DNA of 64,000 nt from Desulfatibacillum aliphaticivorans DSM 15576 (GTDB lineage Bacteria > Desulfobacterota > Desulfobacteria > Desulfobacterales > Desulfatibacillaceae): positions 193,582 through 257,581 of the forward strand of contig NZ_AUCT01000008.1 of the NCBI RefSeq assembly GCF_000429905.1. Direction: 5' to 3'. How positions within the stretch are numbered: position 1 is the first letter of the stretch; each line of letters starts with the position of its first letter. Position numbers and translations under genes: made by a program. Positions 25,128-32,604 of this stretch are shown here, one piece after another. A model generated the notes under the pieces. It saw nothing but the letters and a program-made list of their open reading frames with translations. It was not told the origin of the DNA and made no database searches.

Positions 25128-27239
25128 CTACGCCTTGAACAGCTTTTCAAGAAGCTGGGATTTCATGACGTCTCCCTCGATTTTCAGCTTACCGGAAGTA
25201 TAAGCCTGCATGGGATTCAGGGTTCCGGCCGTCATGGCCATGAAGTCTTTGTCTTCCATGATGATGACGGTGGTGGGCTTGTCGTGTTTGCCCTCGGAGA
25301 CCTTGCAGGTCTTGTCCTTGATCACGGCATTCCATTCCCCGCCGGTTGCGCCGGAAATGCTGTACTGGAATACAACGTCCACGCCGTCGGCTGCATCGGG
25401 CTGGAATGTGCTTTCCAGCATGGCGAATGCGTCGGCCGGAGTGGCCGGGCCCGCCGCTGCAGCTGCGCCGCCGGACGGAGGCGCCTGGAAGGCCATCATA
25501 ACGTCGCCGACCTGGGCGTTGAGTTCAAAGTATTCCTTGCCGTCCTTGAGCGAGCCTATATTGGCCATGGAGGCTTTCACGTCGTCGCAGGTGGGGATGT
25601 CGTCGCCCTGTCCCAGAACGGCGCCCGGGCCGGTAACCACGGCGGCGCGGTTGAAGAAGCCCATGCCCACATTGTAGATGCGGCCGGTTACGTCGCATTC
25701 GTCGGTGCAGAGGTACAAGGTCATGGGAACCACGTATTCGGGTTTGGCCTTGTTGAAGATTTCCTCGGGCATGATGTCTTCGGTGAGACGGGAGGCGGCC
25801 AAGGGCGCCACGGTGTTCACCTTGATATCGTATTTATTGCCTTCGATTTTGAGGGTGTTCATGAAACCGACCAGAGCCATCTTGGCGGCCGAGTAGTTGG
25901 TCTGGCCGAAGTTGCCGTAAAGGCCGGCGGCCGAGGTGGTCATGACAATGCGGCCGAACCCGTTTTGCTTCATGATGGGGAAGGCGGCCTTGGTCACGTT
26001 GTAGGCGCCGTTCAGATGCACGTTGAGGACGGCGTTCCAGTTTTCAGGCTCCATTTTGACAAAGGACTTGTCCCGGAGGATGCCCGCGTTGTTGATGACG
26101 ATGTCCACCTTGCCGAAGGCGTCCACAGCGGTCTTGATGACATTGGCGCCGCCTTCGGGCGTGGCCACGTTATCGTAGTTGGCGACCGCTTCGCCGCCGG
26201 CGGCCTTGATTTCATCCACCACGGCGTCGGCTGCGCTGGAGCTTGCGCCCGTGCCGTCGCGGGAGCCGCCCAGGTCGTTGATGACGACTTTGGCGCCGCG
26301 TTTGGCCAGTTCCAGGGCGTAAGCCTTGCCCAGGCCCGCGCCCGCGCCGGTGATGACCGCCACACGGCCGTCGTAGCGGATTTGCTCTTCCACCACGTCG
26401 CCGTATTCAAACACGCCCTGGTCGATGACCACGTCGCCGTTTTCCTGGTTGATGACGCGCCACACGGCCGTTCCTTCGCCGGTTTTCCAGATTTTAATGG
26501 CGATGGGAATTCCGGGGTACAGGGTCTTGGAGAAGCGGCACTTGAGCCTGCGGACCTTTTCGGGCTCGCCGGGGCACAAGGAGTTGATCAGTGCGCGGCA
26601 TGCATAGCCGTGGGTGCACAGGCCGTGCATGATGGGCATTTCAAAGCCGGACATTTTGGCGAATTCCGGATCGATATGAAGCACGAACACGTCGCCGGAC
26701 ATCCGGTACAGTAAGGGAGCGTCCTTGGAGGGATGCTCTTCCACCACAAAGTCGGGGTCCCGGTCCGGGTACTCCACCACTTCCTTGGGAGGAGCTTCGC
26801 CGCCGAATCCGCCGTCCAGGCGGCCGAACAAGGTGGTCTTGGCCGTGAAGAGCTTTTTGCCCTTGGCGTCCCTGGACACGCTTTCGCCGACGATGATGGC
26901 GCCTTTTTTACCGGCTGCGGCCAGATCGTAATACTTGGTGACCGCCCCTTCGCTCACCAGCTTGCCCGAAGTCGGGATGGGCCTGTGAAAGATCAAATCC
27001 TGTTCGCCGTGAAGGAGACCCGCCAGATTCACGTTGGAATTCGCCCCAATGTGGCTTAAAAACTCAAAAACCGCCGCAATGGAGAAACTGGGGATGACCT
27101 TCAGGTCTTTCTCGTACACATAATCGAGTTCATCGAACCCGGCGCCAACGCCCAATGCGTAAAGGACCACATCCTTCCAGGTGTAATCCTTCTCTATCGG
27201 GCCGATTTTCTTGCCGATTGCATCCATGTTTAGAGCCAT
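25128..27239 (-). CDS. Fusion: hydratase-2 (MaoC double hotdog) + SDR dehydrogenase + SCP2, MFE-2-like
   Basis: 703 residues. 1-285: double hotdog enoyl-CoA hydratase 2 with YRMSGDVFVLHIDPEFA (D183 and H188 at catalytic spacing) and PIMHGLCTHG. 291-555: 3-hydroxyacyl-CoA dehydrogenase with GAGAGLGK and YSAAK. About 600-703: SCP2 domain ending in KLFKA. Peroxisomal MFE-2 has the same parts in the order SDR-hydratase-SCP2; here the hydratase comes first. It would convert 2-enoyl-CoA to 3-ketoacyl-CoA by the (R)-hydroxy route. Its SDR-SCP2 half is nearly the same as that of the next gene. The start at 27239 follows AAAGGAGG. Confidence 0.92.
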   Translation of the reverse strand: MALNMDAIGKKIGPIEKDYTWKDVVLYALGVGAGFDELDYVYEKDLKVIPSFSIAAVFEFLSHIGANSNVNLAGLLHGEQDLIFHRPIPTSGKLVSEGAVTKYYDLAAAGKKGAIIVGESVSRDAKGKKLFTAKTTLFGRLDGGFGGEAPPKEVVEYPDRDPDFVVEEHPSKDAPLLYRMSGDVFVLHIDPEFAKMSGFEMPIMHGLCTHGYACRALINSLCPGEPEKVRRLKCRFSKTLYPGIPIAIKIWKTGEGTAVWRVINQENGDVVIDQGVFEYGDVVEEQIRYDGRVAVITGAGAGLGKAYALELAKRGAKVVINDLGGSRDGTGASSSAADAVVDEIKAAGGEAVANYDNVATPEGGANVIKTAVDAFGKVDIVINNAGILRDKSFVKMEPENWNAVLNVHLNGAYNVTKAAFPIMKQNGFGRIVMTTSAAGLYGNFGQTNYSAAKMALVGFMNTLKIEGNKYDIKVNTVAPLAASRLTEDIMPEEIFNKAKPEYVVPMTLYLCTDECDVTGRIYNVGMGFFNRAAVVTGPGAVLGQGDDIPTCDDVKASMANIGSLKDGKEYFELNAQVGDVMMAFQAPPSGGAAAAAGPATPADAFAMLESTFQPDAADGVDVVFQYSISGATGGEWNAVIKDKTCKVSEGKHDKPTTVIIMEDKDFMAMTAGTLNPMQAYTSGKLKIEGDVMKSQLLEKLFKA

Positions 27240-27256
27240 GTTACTACCTCCTTTAC

Positions 27257-27282
27257 AGTGTAAGTCCGTCTAATGCTACACT
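27257..27282. promoter_or_regulatory. Possible operator dyad ahead of the MFE-2-like operon
   Basis: AGTGTA (27257-27262) and TACACT (27277-27282) form an inverted repeat with a 14-base spacer, in the 89-base gap between the TetR gene and the first fusion gene. It could be the TetR target. The arms are only six bases, so chance is not excluded. Confidence 0.3.
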
Positions 27283-27328
27283 TTTGATCGACTGCCGTAA
27301 CTGCAAATTTGTGGAGGCGAACCTGGAA

Positions 27329-27934
27329 CTATTCAGAGGGGTCCTGGGCCTTCGTTGCTTGCGTAAATGCAGGAACCAACACAAAACCCAAAGTATCTTT
27401 CACCACCCTCACATAGTCCTCGTGGTTCACATCCAACAGAACCTTGAAAAACCCTTCCCCCGATATGAAATTATGGATTGAGTTCATCATTGCCAACATC
27501 TTCATTTTCGCATCCACAGGCAAGGCCTTCTTGTCATTCACCAGCCCCATGGAATAAGCTATATTCCCCATGGTTTCAGGCACTTTTACTTCCAAGACCG
27601 ATTCGTGCCGGGTTTTAGTGAAATAACGGTACAGCGTCAGGTTGGAAATTTCGGGATTTTCAAAAAGATAATCCGTCATGATGTCCAAGGCGATGGTCAA
27701 CCTGTCCGCCAAAGGCTTGCCGTGAATGATGTGCTCGATTTCCACCAGTTTCGACCGCAGATCCTCAAAAATGTCCTGGACGACCGCTTCGTACAGGTCG
27801 CCTTTTTCCCCCCAGTGATAATACAGGGTGGAAATGTCGATCCCCACCTTTTGGGCGATCATGCGGGTTGTGGTGCCGTGGAAACCGTATTCTCCAAATA
27901 TCTTGCGAGCGTCGCGCAGAATTCTCCCTTTCAT
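27329..27934 (-). CDS. TetR-family transcription regulator
   Basis: 201 residues from the ATG at 27934. The helix-turn-helix is at the N-terminus: IFGEYGFHGTTTRMIAQKVGIDISTLYYHWGEKGDLYEAV, a standard TetR signature. The C-terminal ligand domain is generic. The ATG lacks a ribosome site; the frame stays open upstream and an AAAGGAG at 27985-27991 is eight bases before a CTG at 27976, so a non-canonical start there (protein 14 residues longer) is possible. It heads the beta-oxidation operon and probably represses it, with an acyl-CoA as the likely ligand (inference). Confidence 0.87.
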   Translation of the reverse strand: MKGRILRDARKIFGEYGFHGTTTRMIAQKVGIDISTLYYHWGEKGDLYEAVVQDIFEDLRSKLVEIEHIIHGKPLADRLTIALDIMTDYLFENPEISNLTLYRYFTKTRHESVLEVKVPETMGNIAYSMGLVNDKKALPVDAKMKMLAMMNSIHNFISGEGFFKVLLDVNHEDYVRVVKDTLGFVLVPAFTQATKAQDPSE

Positions 27935-28124
27935 GGAGTCCGGATCCTTGCGCGCTTTTTCCAGTGCTGTAAGCAGGGTTTCTGCTCCTTTATTGTAGTG
28001 AAGAGTAATTCAAGCCTTCCCTTTCCCGGGCGGGAATTGATGAGGGCAAGGCGCATTCAAAGGCTGTCATAAGCCTTTATTTCCAGGCGAAACGGAATAA
28101 CAAAGCAGGTGATTCCAATAAAGC

Positions 28125-28146
28125 GTTTCCATCAAGCGCTGGAAAC
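28125..28146. promoter_or_regulatory. Inverted repeat GTTTCCA-N8-TGGAAAC
   Basis: Perfect seven-base arms with an eight-base spacer, about 190 bases upstream of the TetR ATG. The arms resemble GAAAC/GTTTC operators of TetR-type fatty-acid regulators such as PsrA, but the spacing differs. Candidate operator only. Confidence 0.35.
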
Positions 28147-28644
28147 ATTCATATGCAGGAAAACAGACCCGTGTGTCAAGCAAATAATTGCTTTCCATCC
28201 ATGTGAAAAAAATAACTTTTGAACGGATGGTGAAATTCCAAGGAATTACGCAATCCTAAGAAAATCCGGCGACTAAGTGAATGCTTTCACAATCTCCCCT
28301 GACGCGCTTTTACAGGAGGCGGGCCGTCCGGATTCGGGGAGGGCCGCGGGAACAACAGGTGGATAACCAGGCTCTTCAGAAGGATTTTTCGACAGATGCA
28401 GCATTATATACGGGGGGGGCGGGATGGCTTGGAGTTGAGGGAAACGGGCTTTTTGACGGGGGGTTTTGGGTGGACCCAAGGCGCTTTGATTGTTCTCAAC
28501 CTGTTTTCCGTAAGGGCGGAGGCGGAACTATACACTATAGATTATCTATATATTAACTTCTAACTATACATTGAAATCACTCTCTGGAAAAATGGAATAA
28601 ATCCATATTTTAAAGGGATTAATCAAAATTTGTGACAAAGTATA

Positions 28645-28684
28645 TTGACTTAACAGTCAAGGTTATGTTAGACGAATTAGTCAA
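28645..28684. promoter_or_regulatory. Operator-like TTGACT-TAAC-AGTCAA plus a third half-site
   Basis: A perfect 16-base inverted repeat (28645-28660) with a further AGTCAA half-site at 28679-28684, 80-120 bases before the AttH-like gene. TTGACT itself could be a -35 element, so binding would block transcription. The regulator is unknown; the TetR protein encoded on the other side of this gap is one candidate. Confidence 0.4.
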
Positions 28685-28765
28685 TAAGGGAGATCCGCGG
28701 CGCCCCGCCTTGATGCGCCGCTCGCCTCCCGGCCTTGCACACACAAACCTATGGAGGGGAAACGC

Positions 28766-30070
28766 ATGACAAAGAGATCCGTATTTAAAGTCCTGAGTCT
28801 GGTTATTGCAACCCTGATCGCGGCCGCATCCGGGGCCTACGCCATGAGCCCCAAGCCCACCTGGCCGGAACAGCATACCATTGACTATAATCACGTCATG
28901 CGGGACGGCCTGGGCGGCTGGAACATCCTGCAGGATGATTATCGGGCCTTTAACGCCCTGGATGGCTTCTCCCTGGAATGGGACTATTATTCCTTTCACG
29001 ACGACGACGGCAAGTTCACCGGCGTGGTCGGGATCGTAGTGGCGGATCCGGAAGGCAGGCTGGGCGGCAGCGAAACCTTTTCGGCCCTCAACCTCATGCC
29101 CTCGGGAGTGAACTTCGCCTTGTACGGCAAGTTCCCCGGCAAAGAGCCGATCGCCATTTACACGCCTCTCGGCCTGGGCCACGACGTGGGCGTGAACGAA
29201 CGCTCCCTGTACGCCGAAGGCGAGGACGGGATTTTTATTGAAGAAATTCCGGTTCGGGGCGAGGACGGCGAGCCCGACGTCATGATCATTCGGGGAAACA
29301 ACGGAGCCTACTCCTGGGATTTTTCCGTAAACCAGGGATTCACCGACTATGCGCCCTTAAAGCCCGAAACCTGGGTGGTGGGCAACGATACCGACGCCCT
29401 GCTGCCGGACGAACACTGGACCGTCAACATGCTGTGGCCCACCACGGAAGTCCGGGGAAGCATTACGGATCTTTCCACGGGCGAAACCACGGAAATCAAC
29501 GGGCACGGATACCGGGAAAACTCCTTCGGCAGATGGGCCTTCGTCCTGGGCGGCTGGGACTTCGCCTTCATGTCCGATCCCGAAACCCATGTGCAGTGGG
29601 CCTTCCAGACCTATCATTTTAACACCACAAACCTGGACTACGTGGACGTGGACTTTCTGGATAACGGCAATCCGGTCGTTCAACGCTTTCACGCGGAGGA
29701 CGGCGAGCTTGGCTGGGTGCACGGAGACTGGCAATGGGATGAAGAGGCCCGCCAGTACCTTCCCACGGATCTGACGGTCGTCGGCAAAAACGACCAGTAC
29801 ACCGTGGAAGCCTACGTGAACATCGGCGCCAATTACGCGCCCATGCTTTCGGATGTAACCTTTATTGTGGAGACATATTGCATCTTCGCCCAGATGCCCT
29901 GGATTACCGGCGTGATCAAAAGAACGGAGACCGGCGAGGTCGTGGCGACCTTTGAAGGCCAGGGCGGCGGAGAATTTTCGGTCATGCGGAGCTTTTGCGC
30001 CAACGAGCCCAGCCTGGACGTGAAGAAAAACATCTTCACCAGCACATTCTCCCATCCCATGCCCGAATAA
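28766..30070 (+). CDS. Secreted lipocalin-like protein of the AttH/CrtC type
   Basis: 434 residues from the ATG at 28766 (GGAGGGGAAACGC upstream). The first 26 residues are a signal peptide ending near AYA. The mature part is rich in aromatic beta strands (LEWDYYSFHDD, FGRWAFVLGGWDFAF); HGYRENSFG resembles the G-Y-x-(D/E)-H-x-W-G signature of AttH/CrtC double-lipocalin proteins, with the His replaced. These bind or isomerise hydrophobic molecules. It may act on periplasmic lipids or hydrocarbons. It lies divergent to the beta-oxidation operon, which supports a lipid link. Confidence 0.65.
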   Translation: MTKRSVFKVLSLVIATLIAAASGAYAMSPKPTWPEQHTIDYNHVMRDGLGGWNILQDDYRAFNALDGFSLEWDYYSFHDDDGKFTGVVGIVVADPEGRLGGSETFSALNLMPSGVNFALYGKFPGKEPIAIYTPLGLGHDVGVNERSLYAEGEDGIFIEEIPVRGEDGEPDVMIIRGNNGAYSWDFSVNQGFTDYAPLKPETWVVGNDTDALLPDEHWTVNMLWPTTEVRGSITDLSTGETTEINGHGYRENSFGRWAFVLGGWDFAFMSDPETHVQWAFQTYHFNTTNLDYVDVDFLDNGNPVVQRFHAEDGELGWVHGDWQWDEEARQYLPTDLTVVGKNDQYTVEAYVNIGANYAPMLSDVTFIVETYCIFAQMPWITGVIKRTETGEVVATFEGQGGGEFSVMRSFCANEPSLDVKKNIFTSTFSHPMPE

Positions 30071-30133
30071 CCGATTTGCGGAAAGGGAAGCCAGGCCTTT
30101 TTCGCAAGGATAGGACCATGTTCTATCCCCCTC

Positions 30134-30172
30134 AAGGGGGCTCGCTGTCGGCGGCGGGCCCCCTTTCTTATT
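30134..30172 (+). terminator. Intrinsic terminator after the AttH/CrtC-like gene
   Basis: AAGGGGGC (30134-30141) pairs with GCCCCCTT (30158-30165), followed by TCTTATT, 64 bases after the stop codon. Confidence 0.7.
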
Positions 30173-30204
30173 GGAGTTCGCCAGCCGCGGGGGCCTGTCA
30201 CTGC

Positions 30205-30228
30205 GAGGGCGCGGCAAGCAGCGCCCCT
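30205..30228 (+). repeat. Dispersed intergenic repeat, family B, copy 2
   Basis: 22 of 24 bases match the copy at 19147-19170; here the dyad is perfect (GGGCGC/GCGCCC). Confidence 0.65.
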
Positions 30229-30262
30229 GCTTATGGGTCTTTTTTAACTTTTGGGGACATCC

Positions 30263-30637
30263 TTAACTCTTTTGATACGTCTCCTCAAACATCCGGAGCA
30301 GTTCTTTTCGCCACGTACCGCTATTTTTGTATGATAATTGGGATGGGTGGAAATATTCAACGTCCATTGCCGCATTCAGCCTTTTGGTTTTTATGCTTCC
30401 TTTAAATGATTTGTTTTTCTTGTTCAAATTCAAGGCGATATGCCTCAGCGCCGCCGGATTCTCAGGGGCGTGCCCAGCCCTGATCCGGCTTTCATCCTCC
30501 CGGAATGCAATGTCAAGAACCCAATGCACTGAGTTTTCTATACCCCCAATGACTGCGTACGGCCTCCCCTTATGCAGCGTATTATGATGCCTGGGGTCGT
30601 TTACTGTCTCGAATAAGTATTTCATTATATTATACAT
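30263..30637 (-). pseudogene. Remnant of an ISAs1-family transposase (C-terminal part)
   Basis: 124 codons. GIENSVHWVLDIAFRED, then HAPENPAALRHIALNLN and IKTKRLNAAMD, are the conserved C-terminal blocks of ISAs1/H-repeat DDE transposases, whose full length is about 370 residues. The first 20 residues do not fit the family (GRPYAVIG replaces the usual R-x-H-W run), and the N-terminal two-thirds is missing, so this is a broken copy. No terminal inverted repeats were recognised. It lies between the AttH-like gene and tamA. Confidence 0.75.
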
Positions 30638-30756
30638 ATATCGCCAGATTCAGCGCCTTGGAGCCCGTTTTTTTTACATGCGTATGCCCTGCCCTCGGCC
30701 TCCTGGAGGAATCTAGGCCTTTATTCGGCTTTGGGGGTGTGATAACATACAGGTTT

Positions 30757-32604
30757 ATGAAAAGATTGTTCAGAATACATGTAAACCTTTTGGTTTTGTT
30801 CATGATTCCGGGCCTGCTTATGGCTTCCCCCGGCAAGGACTGGACTGTCGCCAAGGTAAAAATTGAAGGCCTGGAAACCGTCTCCGTCAAAATGGCCAAG
30901 GCGGTGCTTTCCGTTCGCCCCGCCAACATCAGGCCTTGGGTGAAAGATCAGGTTTTTGCGCAGTCCCTGGTGGATGCGGACATCAAAAACCTGACCCAGC
31001 TTATGGAGCAGGAAGGGTATTTTGAATCCCAAATCGATTTCACCCTGAACGAAAATCCGGACCGGGAAAAAGTCTCGGTCATCTACAAAATAGTAGAAGG
31101 CCCTCCGATTCTGGTGGACTCCATGGATGTGGAGGGACTGGACGGCTTGTCCGAGAATCTAAGGAAGAAAATCATTGAATTCACTCCCTTGAAAAAAGGG
31201 GAGCGGCTGCGCACCGAGCCCTACGGCCAGGCCAAAGACAAGATCATCGACTTATTGAACACACACGGCTATCCCCACGCAGCGGTGACCGGGTCCATTA
31301 TGGTCAACAAGCAGGAAAAGACCGCGGCCGTAACTCTTAAGGTGGACCCTAAGGGATATTATTTGTTCGGGCCGGCTTCCGTTGCAGGCCTGGAGAAAAC
31401 CAATCCCAACGTTATTCTTTCCCGCGTGACTTTTGAAGAAGGAAAGATGTACACCCGCAAAGAGCTTGAAGAAACCCAGCGGGAAATATTTTCTTTGGGC
31501 TTTCTCTCCAAGGTCGGGGTGAAAACCTTGGAAACCAAAGAGCAGGTGGAAAGCGCAGCGCCGCCCACGCCGGAAAATCCTGGCAGCCTGCCTTTGGAAA
31601 TAACCGGGGAGTACAAAAAGTTTAAAAGCGTACGGTTCGGCATCGGTTACGGCACCGAGGAAAAGCTGCGGCTTTCGGCCGGATGGCGGCACAGGCATTT
31701 CACCTCCCAGGCCACGCAGCTTGATTTATCCGTAAAAACTTCCGAAATCCTGCAAAGCGCCCAGGCCGAGTTGTGGCAGCCCTATTTTTTTTCCAAAAAG
31801 CAGGAGTTTAAAAACACGCTCGGCGCCAAGCGGGAGGACGAAATCAGCTACATCGACCTTTCGTTTTTCAACGAGGCCTCCGTCACCCGCAAGCTATCCA
31901 GGTATTGGAGCGGAACCATAGGGCATCAATTGGAGATGCACAGGCCCGAGGAATACTCCCTGGACCTTCAAGGAGATGAAACCGAGGCGGAAAACAATTA
32001 CCTGGTTTCGTCCCTGGCTTTGGGTTTTGAAAGAGACTCGCGGCCAAAAGTGCTCATCCCCCGCTCCGGGACTTTTCTCTCCACCCGGTACTGGTACGGA
32101 TCTTCCTCGTTGGGCTCTGAAATAGATTATTATAAGTTGTCCGTGGAAGGTTCCATCCTGATTCCCCTGGGCCAACGTTTTGTGCTGGCCTCCAGGGCCG
32201 GTTTCGCAGGAATCGAGACCTTGGAGGATACGGAAACCGTGCCCTTGTTCATGCGTTTGTTTTCCGGCGGCACCCACAGCGTTCGGGGCTACGAATACCA
32301 GCACCTGGGTCCTGTGAATGACGACGGGGAATACATGGGCGGCCAATCCCGGTGGGAGGGCTCCATAGAGCTGCGGTTCCCCATTTACAAAAAAATTACC
32401 GGAGTCGCCTTCACCGATTGCGGCTCGGTCCTGGAAGACCCGTTTTCCTTCGACGGCAGCTCGTTCCGCTACACGGCCGGTCCGGGCATCCGGTACGAGT
32501 CTCCGGTGGGCGCACTGAGCCTGGACGTGGGCTATCAGTTGAATCCCCAGGACGATTATGCAGACACATACCGCGTTCATTTCAGCGTGGGCCAGGCGTT
32601 TTAA
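30757..32604 (+). CDS. tamA: TamA-like outer-membrane protein (POTRA + Omp85 barrel)
   Basis: 615 residues from the ATG at 30757, chosen because it is followed by a signal peptide (KRLFRIHVNLLVLFMIPGLL). Residues about 28-260 hold three POTRA-like repeats (e.g. EGYFESQIDFTLNE, GYPHAAVTGSIMV); the rest is a 16-strand barrel with the GGTHSVRGYEYQHLGP (VRGY) motif of the Omp85 lid loop and a C-terminal aromatic ending in GQAF. TamA with TamB helps insert outer-membrane proteins and move phospholipids. The tamB gene starts on the base after its stop. Confidence 0.9.
   Translation: MKRLFRIHVNLLVLFMIPGLLMASPGKDWTVAKVKIEGLETVSVKMAKAVLSVRPANIRPWVKDQVFAQSLVDADIKNLTQLMEQEGYFESQIDFTLNENPDREKVSVIYKIVEGPPILVDSMDVEGLDGLSENLRKKIIEFTPLKKGERLRTEPYGQAKDKIIDLLNTHGYPHAAVTGSIMVNKQEKTAAVTLKVDPKGYYLFGPASVAGLEKTNPNVILSRVTFEEGKMYTRKELEETQREIFSLGFLSKVGVKTLETKEQVESAAPPTPENPGSLPLEITGEYKKFKSVRFGIGYGTEEKLRLSAGWRHRHFTSQATQLDLSVKTSEILQSAQAELWQPYFFSKKQEFKNTLGAKREDEISYIDLSFFNEASVTRKLSRYWSGTIGHQLEMHRPEEYSLDLQGDETEAENNYLVSSLALGFERDSRPKVLIPRSGTFLSTRYWYGSSSLGSEIDYYKLSVEGSILIPLGQRFVLASRAGFAGIETLEDTETVPLFMRLFSGGTHSVRGYEYQHLGPVNDDGEYMGGQSRWEGSIELRFPIYKKITGVAFTDCGSVLEDPFSFDGSSFRYTAGPGIRYESPVGALSLDVGYQLNPQDDYADTYRVHFSVGQAF

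Larger units (their letters stand above)
27935..28765. other. Divergent regulatory region, no gene supported
   Basis: About 830 bases between the TetR gene and the oppositely oriented AttH-like gene. It contains dyads at 28125-28146 and 28645-28660, an AT-rich 28510-28640 part, and no frame with a ribosome site and a credible product. Confidence 0.55.

Noticed and set aside
30241..30262. Insertion-sequence end near the transposase remnant
   Set aside because: Only a 10-base GGGGACATCC match to 18677-18686; no terminal inverted repeat or target duplication found.
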